In this document: positions 35,579 to 43,293 of the stretch, piece by piece
Position numbering within the stretch: position 1 is the first letter of the stretch
How the letters are laid out: the number at the start of each line of letters is the position of its first letter
Position numbers and translations under genes: made by a program
The notes under the pieces: generated by a model
Told to the model about the DNA's origin: nothing
The model's database searches: none
Seen by the model: only the letters and a program-made list of their open reading frames with translations
From: Bacillota bacterium
GTDB lineage: Bacteria; Bacillota; Clostridia; Peptostreptococcales; Anaerovoracaceae
DNA: 53,247 nt
NCBI GenBank assembly: GCA_017431785.1
Contig: JAFRKJ010000040.1
Coordinates: 1 to 53,247, forward strand
Direction of reading: 5' to 3'

Positions 35579-37099
35579 CTACAAACTGCAATCTGCTGTT
35601 GCCGCAATCGCCACTGTTTTTTCTCCGTCCTGGATTTCCGCAACTACATCGCCGCATTTGACCGGTGGCTCCACTGTGATCCTGCTGAGTTCATGCACCA
35701 GCTGCGGAAGGTTTCGTTTGCTCACCGGCTCGGTGCTCCGCACCGGCAAAAGGTTCACGCGGCAATAATCTCCGTCACCTGTCTTACGGTTAGCTACCTT
35801 CACAGTAGTCGTCAGGATTCTCTGCGGATTCACTCTCTCCTGCTCGGCAAATGCCGCGCCACGTTTGCATTTGTTTCCTTCGTATTCGCCGAGTGCTTCG
35901 TTGTATCTGACCTGACATCCTGTTGGACAGAGTGTGCAGGTTACAACACCCTCTTCCGGGAACCCTTTCGCCATGGACGAAGTGCGTGTCTCATCCCATT
36001 CGTCCATCTCTGTGCCATTTAGATATGCGACCGCATTTCTTCCGGCCAACTCGCCCTGTTCCGATACAAAATCTGCAAGGTCCATGATGCGCCGTGCATT
36101 GCCGCACGCAAAGATTCCGGGGACATTCGTCTGCAGATACTGGTCTGTCATCATTCCATTTGTCTTGGCGTCGAGTTTGATTCCCGCTGTCTGGGCGACT
36201 TCGTTTTCCGGAATCAGACCGACAGACAGAACCAGTGTGTCACATGCAATCAGTCGCTCAGTTCCCTTGATCGGCTGCATCGATTCATCAACCTCAGATA
36301 TTTCTACCGCCTCGAGCCTCTTCTTGCCGATGATTCTTGAAACCGTGTGGCTGCAGAAAATCGGAATCCCGTAATCGTACAAACACTGACTAACGTTTCT
36401 CGAAAGCCCTGCCGGTTCAGGAAGAATTTCAATAACCGCTTCCACCTTCGCACCCTCCAGGCTGAGTCTGCGTGCCATGATCATGCCCACATCGCCGGAC
36501 CCGAAGACCACAACTTTTTTGCCCGGCATGATGTTCCTGATGTTCACGAAATTCTGGGTGACGCCCGCAGTAAAAACACCGGCCGGCCGCGATCCCGGAA
36601 TGGCGATCGCGCCGCGTGTTCTTTCTCTGCAACCCGTGGCGATGACGACAGCACCTGCTTCAATCTGTTTCAGCCCGTCAGCAGAAACAGCAGTCACTAC
36701 GTACGCGCGCGTACACGCGTACATGCGCGCGGGTGTATGCGTGTGCGCGTGTGCGGGTGTATACGCGCGCGTGTGCGCGTCGATCCGCAGCACATGACAT
36801 CCGGTGAGCAGTTCGATGCCGGATGCCTCAGCCTCTTGTTCCGCCCTAAGCGCATACTCCGGTCCGGTGAGCTGTTTCCGATAGCGCACGATTCCGAAGC
36901 CGTCATGGATGCATTGATTCAGAATGCCTCCTGCCCGGTCGTCTCGTTCGATCAGGAACACGTGCTCCGCGCCTGCGTCCCGCGCACTCTTCGCTGCGGC
37001 CAGACCACCCGGTCCTGCTCCGACGACGAGGACGTCGCAAGTCTCATGTACTACGCCGCGGGTCTCATATTCATTTGTATGGTTTTTCGTCTCGCTCAT
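35579..37099 (-). CDS. FAD-dependent oxidoreductase fused to a DUF1667 domain
   Basis: The product has 506 residues from ATG 37099; a GTG two codons upstream is an alternative, and both have weak SDs. An FAD-binding GAGPGGLAAAKSA lies near residue 27, a second nucleotide-binding GSGDVGMIMARR near 210, and ATGCRERTRGA and CDTLVLSVG between. Residues ~390-500 match DUF1667, with the cluster CTLCPTGC, GNKCKRG. DUF1667 is commonly a separate ~120-residue partner of GlpA/GlpB-like proteins; here it is fused. Residues ~106-134 are an Ala/Thr/His/Arg-rich insert encoded by the alternating tract at 36698-36780, between two strands of the FAD domain. It lies 24 nt downstream of its GlpA-like partner. 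It should pass electrons from a 2-hydroxy acid or glycerol-3-phosphate-like substrate to an acceptor (inference). Confidence 0.85.
   Translation of the reverse strand: MSETKNHTNEYETRGVVHETCDVLVVGAGPGGLAAAKSARDAGAEHVFLIERDDRAGGILNQCIHDGFGIVRYRKQLTGPEYALRAEQEAEASGIELLTGCHVLRIDAHTRAYTPAHAHTHTPARMYACTRAYVVTAVSADGLKQIEAGAVVIATGCRERTRGAIAIPGSRPAGVFTAGVTQNFVNIRNIMPGKKVVVFGSGDVGMIMARRLSLEGAKVEAVIEILPEPAGLSRNVSQCLYDYGIPIFCSHTVSRIIGKKRLEAVEISEVDESMQPIKGTERLIACDTLVLSVGLIPENEVAQTAGIKLDAKTNGMMTDQYLQTNVPGIFACGNARRIMDLADFVSEQGELAGRNAVAYLNGTEMDEWDETRTSSMAKGFPEEGVVTCTLCPTGCQVRYNEALGEYEGNKCKRGAAFAEQERVNPQRILTTTVKVANRKTGDGDYCRVNLLPVRSTEPVSKRNLPQLVHELSRITVEPPVKCGDVVAEIQDGEKTVAIAATADCSL
36698..36780. repeat. 83-bp alternating purine-pyrimidine tract inside a coding region
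   Basis: Every odd base is a purine and every even base a pyrimidine over 83 bp, except two positions (36732 and 36756, where GGG interrupts without shifting phase). It consists of CG, GT/AC and TA steps, the composition that favours left-handed Z-DNA, and includes several short palindromes such as CGCGCGCG and TACGCGCGCGTA. The reading frame of the FAD oxidoreductase stays open across it. Nothing comparable occurs elsewhere in the window. Confidence 0.95.
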
Positions 37100-37123
37100 T
37101 TCCACACTCTAACCGCTGTCATT

Positions 37124-38632
37124 CTATTTCACCTTGCCCGAAAACAGTTCGCTTCCGGTGCTCCTGTATGTAATCTCTTCTGGTTTGACTCCATATTCGT
37201 TCACAAGCATATCGACGATTCTCGTCAGACAGTATCCGCCGTTGCACCGTCCCGTCGTTGCCCATGCTCTGTATTTGATCGCAGAGATGCTCCTGGCGCC
37301 GAATGGATTTTCGATAGCGTTTCGAATCTCTCTTTTTGTCACCTTCTGGCATCTGCAGATGATCTCTCCAAACTCCGAATCTTCTCTAATGAGCTTCGCC
37401 TGCTCCTCTTCACTGAGGTCACGGAATCTGACGGGACCTTTCCGTTCAGCGACGAAATCTGTTTTCTCTTCTAACGGCATTCTCTCCCCGATGATGCTGC
37501 AAACCTTGCGCGCAATTGGCATGGACGCCGTGAGTCCCGGAGACTCGATGCCGATCAGGTTGATCAGTCCCGGACAAGCCTCTTCTTCCTGTATGACGAA
37601 ATCCCGATACCCGCCTTCTTCCGGCGGCGCAAGTTTCGGCCGGATCCCTGCGTAGCTGCCGATGATATATTTCCGTTCAATGGCCGGCAGCAATGCCTTT
37701 GCTTCTGCGAAAAGATCATCCATAATTGGACGCGTGGTGGACAAATCGTCTATTTGCGATATATACTCCGCGCTCGGACCGATGATAATATTGCCTGCTG
37801 TTGTCGGTGTCAGATGGACACCCAGCCCGCCGATGCCTTTGCGCGGAGCCGGATAGACCGGCATGGGCAGAAGCTCTTCGGCCACTTTATCGAGAATGAA
37901 GTACTCACCCCTGCATGGGTAAATCTGATACGCTGGCCCGCCGGCCATCTTTGAGATATTCCCGCTGCTGAGTCCGGCGCAGTTGATGAGGAACCTGCAG
38001 GCGTATTCGCCGCCGTCTGCAGTCTTCACTACAAACCTATCGCCAATGTGCTCCTTACCGCAATCCTCAGTGTGCTCCCCGCCACATTCCTTGACCATAT
38101 TGCGTTCGATTGCAACGACTTCACTATTGAAGTGGAACACTGCTCCATTCTCCAATGCGCTTTCCGCCAGCGCGATACAGTAGAGGAACGGATCAAAGAC
38201 TGCTGTTTCCGGAGAATACATGCCGCCGATTCCACCGATTCCCGGTGCAAGTTTTTCCATCTCGTCCGCATCGACGAGGCGCAATCCTTCGCATCCATTT
38301 CGGATGCCCTGCCGCATGATTTCATGCAGTGCATTCATGTCAGTCTCATCAAATGCAACCAGAAGTTTTCCTGTCTTTTTGTACGGGATATCAAGCTCCC
38401 GGCAAAGGGTTTCGAAGCCGCGATTTCCTTCCACACAAAGTTTCGCCATAAGACTTCCCGGCACATTATTAAAGCCAGCATGAACGACAGCAGAATTTCT
38501 CCCGCTGATTCCGCCGGCAGCATCACATTCCTTTTCGAGGACGGTTATATTCAGATTGTAGCGGGACAGTTCCCGCGCGACGGCGCACCCCACACCGCCG
38601 GCACCTATGATCACAACATCGTGCTTGGTCAT
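37124..38632 (-). CDS. GlpA-like NAD(P)/FAD-dependent oxidoreductase with C-terminal BFD [2Fe-2S] domain
   Basis: The product has 502 residues from ATG 38632, which has AGGAGG 8 nt upstream; a GTG two codons earlier lies too close to the SD. Domains: a DAO-type FAD fold with GAGGVGCAVARELSRY at the N-terminus, SGRNSAVVHAG, a long substrate domain, GIESPGLTASMPIA, then a BFD-like [2Fe-2S] region with ICRCQKV and TTGRCNGGYC (four Cys). This is the layout of the anaerobic glycerol-3-phosphate dehydrogenase large subunit and its relatives. It is first in a two-gene operon with the FAD/DUF1667 protein. No glycerol kinase or facilitator is nearby, so glycerol-3-phosphate is only one candidate substrate; L-2-hydroxyglutarate or another 2-hydroxy acid is possible. 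Confidence 0.87.
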   Translation of the reverse strand: MTKHDVVIIGAGGVGCAVARELSRYNLNITVLEKECDAAGGISGRNSAVVHAGFNNVPGSLMAKLCVEGNRGFETLCRELDIPYKKTGKLLVAFDETDMNALHEIMRQGIRNGCEGLRLVDADEMEKLAPGIGGIGGMYSPETAVFDPFLYCIALAESALENGAVFHFNSEVVAIERNMVKECGGEHTEDCGKEHIGDRFVVKTADGGEYACRFLINCAGLSSGNISKMAGGPAYQIYPCRGEYFILDKVAEELLPMPVYPAPRKGIGGLGVHLTPTTAGNIIIGPSAEYISQIDDLSTTRPIMDDLFAEAKALLPAIERKYIIGSYAGIRPKLAPPEEGGYRDFVIQEEEACPGLINLIGIESPGLTASMPIARKVCSIIGERMPLEEKTDFVAERKGPVRFRDLSEEEQAKLIREDSEFGEIICRCQKVTKREIRNAIENPFGARSISAIKYRAWATTGRCNGGYCLTRIVDMLVNEYGVKPEEITYRSTGSELFSGKVK

Positions 38633-38674
38633 CGGCACATCCTCCTGATGCCATTATAGCACCGCACTAAATCA

Positions 38675-39886
38675 TTAGACGTTTTTCATTTTGATTTTCT
38701 TCGATTTGCAGACATAAATCCACGTGAGCAGCGCCAGCGCAACGAAGACGAACATGGTGCAGCTGATGCCTCCGATATAGGAACTCCACGGAAGCGATCC
38801 GATAAACATGCCGATGCTCCCCAGAAGTGTATGCATGAAATTAAGAAGCGCAGATGCGGAACCTGTATCGCCCTGCACCTGATCCAAAAGTAAATTCGTC
38901 GAGAACGGTCTCTGATAACTGTTCGCTATGCTGAACGGAATCATGGTCATAAGGAATACGACCGGCGACAGCTTGCCGAACAGGAACATTGCAAAGGCAG
39001 CAGCGAATCCGATGATCAGCAATGCGCGCATGGTTGCCTTTGCAGTAATTCTGTTGTTGAGCTTCATGTATAACAGCGGGCCGAAAACAGATGTCAGTGC
39101 ATTGATGGCGAAGAAAACACTGAACATAGTCGGCATCAGCCCAAAGTAATCTTCATAGACGTAAGATGCGACTGCCAGATACGCCATGAACGGTGCCGAA
39201 TAAAATGAAACAGCCAGCAGAAATGCTGAGAAGTTGATGTTCTTCCCAACAACGCCGATCCGCTTCAGGGAATCGATGACTCCGCCCTGGTTGATCTCAT
39301 CTTCGTGAATGGATTCCTCAAAGAAAAACGCCGCAATGAGACAAACTGCCGCAATGGCAGCAAGCACGATGAAGACGGTCCTCCAGGTGGAAACCTGAAT
39401 GATGAGCGCGCCGATGACCGGCGCTGCAATCGGTGCGATGACAGACATACTCTGGACCACCGCCAGCGCCGTCGCCCTCGTCTGTCCTTCGAAACAGTCT
39501 TTGATGATTGCAATCGAAAGAGACACCATGCCTCCTGCCCCGATGCCCTGCACAATGCGCATCAGAATCATGAAATAAACATTGAACGTAAGTGCACAGA
39601 ACACGCTGGAAACGAGATACAAAAGCAGCGAAACGATCAGGACCTTTTTCCTGCCGCTCCTGTCGCTGAGTGGTCCCATGATCAGCATGCCGATGGACAT
39701 GAACACGAAGAATGCAACCATAGTCATATTCACAAGGGCTGGAAGCGCATCGAAATACTCCGCCATCTTCGGAAGGGACGGCATATACATGTCCGTCGAA
39801 AGAGGCGGTGCCATACCGAGCACTGTCACCATTGCGATGAGCCCGGCCTTTTTTAGATATTTCTGATGAATGCTCTGTGCCTGCAT
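38675..39886 (-). CDS. Bcr/CflA-family multidrug efflux MFS transporter
   Basis: The transporter has 403 residues with twelve predicted helices. The Bcr/CflA signature STDMYMPSLPKMAEYF appears in helix 1, followed by the MFS motif GPLSDRSGRKKVL between helices 2 and 3 and RIVQGIGAGG in helix 4. It should export drugs or metabolites by proton antiport. It is monocistronic: the gap to the GlpA-like gene is about 40 bp without a clear terminator, and it diverges from the lipoprotein gene. SD GGAGGAG precedes the ATG. Confidence 0.92.
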   Translation of the reverse strand: MQAQSIHQKYLKKAGLIAMVTVLGMAPPLSTDMYMPSLPKMAEYFDALPALVNMTMVAFFVFMSIGMLIMGPLSDRSGRKKVLIVSLLLYLVSSVFCALTFNVYFMILMRIVQGIGAGGMVSLSIAIIKDCFEGQTRATALAVVQSMSVIAPIAAPVIGALIIQVSTWRTVFIVLAAIAAVCLIAAFFFEESIHEDEINQGGVIDSLKRIGVVGKNINFSAFLLAVSFYSAPFMAYLAVASYVYEDYFGLMPTMFSVFFAINALTSVFGPLLYMKLNNRITAKATMRALLIIGFAAAFAMFLFGKLSPVVFLMTMIPFSIANSYQRPFSTNLLLDQVQGDTGSASALLNFMHTLLGSIGMFIGSLPWSSYIGGISCTMFVFVALALLTWIYVCKSKKIKMKNV

Positions 39887-39986
39887 TTTTCTCCTCCGCT
39901 TCGTATTTTACCACGAATAAACACACGGTCTCATTGTTTTGTTTTATAATATAAGAAACAATATGGGAGAGGGAGGAACCGACGCT

Positions 39987-40496
39987 ATGAAAAAACTGAT
40001 CCTATCCATTACTATACTCTTTCTTGCTTTTGCATTCACTGCGTGCGGCGGCGAAGCAAACACTGAAGCAAATAATGAAGACGTAAATAACGAGATCGCA
40101 AATCCATGGATCGACTGCGCGAATCTTGATGAAGCCGCGCAGATTGCGGGCTTTGATTTCGCTGCACCAAAACGAATCGATGGCTATCCTAAAACCTTCA
40201 TTCAGGCCATGGAAAATGAAATGATCCAGGTGTTTTATTCAGACAAGGATCTGGGAGATGAAACATCTGCTTCAGTCTTGATTCGAAAAGGATTCGGTGA
40301 TGATATTTCCGGTGATTACAATGAATACACCGAAAACAAAACCGCAGAGATGCACGGTATCAGCGTGGATCTCTGCGGAAACGATGGTCTGATTTATAAA
40401 GCCTTGTGGCAGCAGGACGGTTTCGCTTACAGCATCGGCGCTGACAAGGGTATTGATGAAGCGCTTGTAAGCGAACTTGTTGAGTCAGTTAAGTAG
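39987..40496 (+). CDS. DUF4367-like secreted lipoprotein
   Basis: The product has 169 residues from ATG 39987 (SD GGAGG 10 nt upstream). An upstream in-frame ATG at 39939 would put 16 polar residues before the signal peptide and lies over the probable TATAAT at 39945-39950, so it is rejected. The signal peptide has a lipobox ending FTACGG (Cys at residue ~20). The mature domain starts with an Asn/Glu-rich linker, then LDEAAQIAGFDFAAPKRI, the typical opening of DUF4367-type domains, and ends VSELVESVK. It should be a lipid-anchored protein on the outer membrane face of unknown role. It is monocistronic and convergent with the ArsR gene. Confidence 0.8.
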   Translation: MKKLILSITILFLAFAFTACGGEANTEANNEDVNNEIANPWIDCANLDEAAQIAGFDFAAPKRIDGYPKTFIQAMENEMIQVFYSDKDLGDETSASVLIRKGFGDDISGDYNEYTENKTAEMHGISVDLCGNDGLIYKALWQQDGFAYSIGADKGIDEALVSELVESVK

Positions 40497-40532
40497 AGTA
40501 ACGGAAAGACTTCCGGATAAAAGACGCTGCCT

Positions 40533-40898
40533 TTATTTCGTCGGACAGGAGATTTCCATAATCTCTTCTACCGCGTGATGCAGCTTTTGGGCAATGTCTG
40601 TATCAGCAGCTTTGTAGTACATTTCTTTGCCTTCGCGGCGCGAGACGATGAGACCGCTTGCTTTCAGATTGCGAAGGTGATGAGAAACGGCAGGACTTGA
40701 CATGCCCGCCATAGCAGCGATATCGATCACGCATTCCTCGACATGACAGAGAATCCAGAAGATGCGAAGCCTGCTTGGATCATTCAGCTGCTTCATAAGA
40801 GCCGCCACCGTCTGGAAATTCTCTTCCGCCGGCATACGCTCCATAAGTTTTTTAGAATCCACATCGTGATCATGTGGCAGGCTTATGTTTTTGCTCAC
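40533..40898 (-). CDS. ArsR/SmtB-family metal-responsive repressor
   Basis: The repressor has 121 residues with a GTG start (SD GGAGG 9 nt upstream). A winged helix-turn-helix is visible: LNDPSRLRIFWILCHVEECVIDIAAMAGMSSPAVSHHLRNLKASGLIVSRREGKEMYY. Metal-site candidates are the N-terminal HDHDVD stretch, Cys/Glu/Glu/Cys in LCHVEECV at the alpha-3 helix, and the C-terminal HHAVEEIMEI (alpha-5 site, D/H..H/E pattern). This resembles CadC/CzrA/SmtB sensors of Cd/Zn. It is divergent from the HMA protein and P-type ATPase genes, and the intervening region holds a canonical 26-bp palindromic operator, so it should repress them until metal binds. Confidence 0.9.
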   Translation of the reverse strand: MSKNISLPHDHDVDSKKLMERMPAEENFQTVAALMKQLNDPSRLRIFWILCHVEECVIDIAAMAGMSSPAVSHHLRNLKASGLIVSRREGKEMYYKAADTDIAQKLHHAVEEIMEISCPTK

Positions 40899-40929
40899 TC
40901 TTCTTTACCTCCGGATCATGCATTCTTCT

Positions 40930-40954
40930 GACACTGCAATTCTATTGCAGTGTC
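40930..40954. terminator. Perfect 11-bp hairpin between arsR and the metal-exporter promoter
   Basis: GACACTGCAAT, TCT, ATTGCAGTGTC followed by TTTTAT on the plus strand has terminator form. No plus-strand gene ends just upstream, so it may insulate the exporter promoter from read-through, or act in the arsR 5' leader on the other strand. Confidence 0.5.
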
Positions 40955-40961
40955 TTTTATA

Positions 40962-40990
40962 TTGACATTAGTATAATCTCATGCTATCAT
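40962..40990 (+). promoter_or_regulatory. Promoter of the heavy-metal exporter operon
   Basis: Perfect -35 TTGACA (40962-40967), a 17-bp spacer and -10 TATCAT (40985-40990) lie about 60 bp before the HMA gene and directly upstream of the palindromic operator. Confidence 0.85.
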
Positions 40991-40997
40991 ACAGTCA

Positions 40998-41023
40998 AAC
41001 GATTAAACAATTGTTTAATCGTT
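40998..41023. promoter_or_regulatory. ArsR/SmtB-type operator, perfect 26-bp palindrome
   Basis: AACGATTAAACAA joins its exact reverse complement TTGTTTAATCGTT. The core TAAACA..TGTTTA matches the ArsR/SmtB 12-2-12 operator pattern (TGAACA-N2-TGTTCA type). It begins 7 bp after the -10, over the expected transcription start, a position suited to steric repression. Confidence 0.85.
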
Positions 41024-41050
41024 CTGAATGAAACAAAAATGGAGTGAACA

Positions 41051-41269
41051 ATGAAAAAGACTTACAAGATTGATGTGGATTGCGCAAACTGCGCGAACAA
41101 GATGGAAGTTGCAGCGAATAAGACAGATGGCGTAAAAGAAGCGACCGTCAACTTCATGACGCTGAAGATGAAAGTGGAATTTGACGAGGGCGCAGATCCG
41201 CAGACCGTTATGGAAGAGGTTCTGAAGAACTGCAAGAAGGTCGAAGACGACTGCGAGATTTTCTTCTAA
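41051..41269 (+). CDS. Heavy-metal-associated (HMA) domain protein
   Basis: The product has 72 residues. One ferredoxin-like HMA fold carries the metal motif VDCANCANKME near residues 9-18, matching the DCxxC form seen in Zn/Cd CadA N-termini rather than the copper MxCxxC form. A second pair of Cys near the C-terminus (NCKKVEDDCEIFF) may add ligands. It lies 28 bp before the P-type ATPase gene, which lacks an N-terminal HMA domain, so the exporter appears to be split into metal-binding and pump proteins. It should bind metal in the cytoplasm and deliver it to the pump. Confidence 0.92.
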   Translation: MKKTYKIDVDCANCANKMEVAANKTDGVKEATVNFMTLKMKVEFDEGADPQTVMEEVLKNCKKVEDDCEIFF

Positions 41270-41297
41270 GCAAGCACACTGAGTACAGGAAACTTCG

Positions 41298-43217
41298 ATG
41301 AACAAGAAACAGCGAAACAACTTAATCAGAATCATCATTGCGGCAGTGCTTTTGATCATACTGCACTTCGCTGCCTTCGACCGACCGATCATGTTCGTGT
41401 GCTACATGGTGCCATACCTGATCGTTGGCTACGATATCCTGAAGAAGGCGGGCAAAGGCATCGTCAACCGGCAGCCCCTCGATGAGAATCTGCTCATGGC
41501 AATCGCAACCATCGGAGCCATCGCTTTGGCTGTGTACAAAACCGGCGACTTCACGGAGGCAGTCGCTGTTATGCTGTTCTATCAAGTCGGTGAATTGTTC
41601 CAAGGCTACGCAGTCGGCAAAAGCCGCAGAAATATCGGCGAACTTATGGACATCCGTCCCGACTACGCCAACATCGAAGAGGATGGCGTGATCACCAAAG
41701 TGGATCCGGACGATGTTGAAATCGGTACCGTCATTATCGTGCAGCCGGGCGAGAAAATCCCAATCGACGGTATCGTCGTAGAAGGCAAAGCTAGTCTGGA
41801 TACGAGTGCGCTCACGGGTGAAAGCGTACCCCGTGCCGTCAAGGAAGACGATGAAGTCATCAGCGGGTGCATCAATACGAACGGCGTATTGAAAATCCGG
41901 ACGACCAGAGAATTTGACGAGTCGACTGCTTCGAAGGTTTTGGATCTTGTTGAAAACGCCAGCTCACGAAAGGCGCGGTCAGAGAATTTCATCTCAAGAT
42001 TCGCACGTGTCTACACGCCGATCGTAGTTATCTGCGCTGTCCTGCTGGCGATTGTTCCGCCAGTCATCAGCATGGCTGCACTTGGCATGGCGCCAAACTG
42101 GGGCACCTGGATCTACAGAGCCCTCACCTTCCTGGTCATCAGCTGTCCGTGTGCTTTGGTCATCAGCATTCCGCTGAGTTTCTTCGCTGGAATCGGCGGG
42201 GCGAGCCGCGAAGGAATACTGGTCAAAGGGTCTAACTATCTGGAGGCTCTCTCCAAGGTGAAGACTGTTGTCATGGACAAGACAGGAACACTGACGCGCG
42301 GCGTATTTGAAGTAACAGGAATCTATCCTTCTCCTGACAGCGACCTTTCCGAGGAAGAAATCCTGCATCTGGCAGCGCATGCCGAACGGCATTCTTCCCA
42401 CCCTATCGCACAGGCACTGCGTGTTGCTTTTGGAAAAGAGCACGATGGATGCGAAGTCGATGATGTGGAAGAAATCGCAGGTCACGGAATCCGTGCGAAA
42501 GTCGACGGTAAGCTCGTGTGCATCGGAAATAGAAAGATGGTGAAGCTCGCCCTTTCGAATGGTGCAGACGATGTCGTGGCAAGCGGTCCGGATGCAACTG
42601 ACAATGCGGCGGCAGACACTGCCGGCACTGTGATCCACGTTGTGGTCGACGGCAAATACGAGGGGTATATCATCATATCAGACGTTATCAAGGAGACTTC
42701 CGCAGAAGCAATCAGAAAAATGCGGGAAGCCGGCGTCACGCGGCAGGTCATGCTGACCGGCGACGGCAAAGCGGCTGCGGAAGCAGTTGGCAGCCAGCTG
42801 GGCATTACAGAAATCTACAGCGAACTTCTGCCGGCTGACAAAGTCTCGAAAGTAGAGGAACTCTTAACGCCGGGCAAACAGAGTCTTGCTTTTGTAGGAG
42901 ACGGCATCAATGACGCACCGGTCCTCTCCCGTGCGGACATCGGTATCGCCATGGGCGCGTTGGGATTGGATGCGGCGATCGAGGCGGCGGATGTGGTGCT
43001 GATGGATGACGATCCTCTCAAGATTGCAAAAGCGATTCGGATTTCACGCAAGTGCATGCGAATCGTCCATGAGAACATCTGGTTTGCCATCGGCATCAAA
43101 GTTCTGTGCCTGTTTCTCTGTGCAGTCGGTCTGGTCGGCATGTGGGCAGCGATCTTTGCTGACGTAGGCGTGATGGTACTGGCTGTTCTGAACGCAATCA
43201 GGACGTTGTTCGTATAG
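41298..43217 (+). CDS. cadA: Heavy-metal-translocating P1B-type ATPase (Zn/Cd type)
   Basis: The pump has 639 residues. There is no N-terminal HMA domain; the sequence begins with a basic stretch and membrane helices. Visible: the actuator TGES, transmembrane metal motif SCPCALVIS near residue 288, phosphorylation site MDKTGTLTRG (Asp ~326), nucleotide domain HP in ERHSSHPIAQA, MLTGDGKAAA, and hinge FVGDGINDAPVLSRADIGIAMG. An Asp in the last helix pair (FADVGVMVLAVLNAIR) fits the Zn/Cd/Pb group (CPC plus DxG). It should export divalent metals with ATP. The operon order is HMA protein then pump, under the ArsR-type repressor. Confidence 0.92.
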   Translation: MNKKQRNNLIRIIIAAVLLIILHFAAFDRPIMFVCYMVPYLIVGYDILKKAGKGIVNRQPLDENLLMAIATIGAIALAVYKTGDFTEAVAVMLFYQVGELFQGYAVGKSRRNIGELMDIRPDYANIEEDGVITKVDPDDVEIGTVIIVQPGEKIPIDGIVVEGKASLDTSALTGESVPRAVKEDDEVISGCINTNGVLKIRTTREFDESTASKVLDLVENASSRKARSENFISRFARVYTPIVVICAVLLAIVPPVISMAALGMAPNWGTWIYRALTFLVISCPCALVISIPLSFFAGIGGASREGILVKGSNYLEALSKVKTVVMDKTGTLTRGVFEVTGIYPSPDSDLSEEEILHLAAHAERHSSHPIAQALRVAFGKEHDGCEVDDVEEIAGHGIRAKVDGKLVCIGNRKMVKLALSNGADDVVASGPDATDNAAADTAGTVIHVVVDGKYEGYIIISDVIKETSAEAIRKMREAGVTRQVMLTGDGKAAAEAVGSQLGITEIYSELLPADKVSKVEELLTPGKQSLAFVGDGINDAPVLSRADIGIAMGALGLDAAIEAADVVLMDDDPLKIAKAIRISRKCMRIVHENIWFAIGIKVLCLFLCAVGLVGMWAAIFADVGVMVLAVLNAIRTLFV

Positions 43218-43234
43218 GTAAGTTTGTTGATTTC

Positions 43235-43275
43235 AGCGCTTCTGTATGTTAGAAATAATGCAGAGGCGCTTTTTG
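43235..43275 (+). terminator. Rho-independent terminator after the metal exporter
   Basis: AGCGCTTCTG (43235-43244) pairs with CAGAGGCGCT (43261-43270) across a 16-nt loop, followed by TTTT. It separates the exporter operon from the next gene. Confidence 0.8.
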
Positions 43276-43293
43276 ATTGGACGAGGTGATGAA

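Noticed and set aside
36347-37474. 375-codon plus-strand frame across the FAD oxidoreductase pair
   Set aside because: It is antisense to two genes with clear FAD, DUF1667 and BFD motifs; it is long only because of the GC-rich bias and the alternating tract.
39939-39986. Longer start of the lipoprotein gene
   Set aside because: It would place polar residues ahead of a clean lipoprotein signal peptide and overlap a TATAAT box; ATG 39987 has a proper SD.
43246-43293. N-terminal extension of the endonuclease/phosphatase-family gene
   Set aside because: The ATG at 43246 lies inside the terminator hairpin loop of the upstream operon; ATG 43294 has its own SD and opens directly into the membrane helix.
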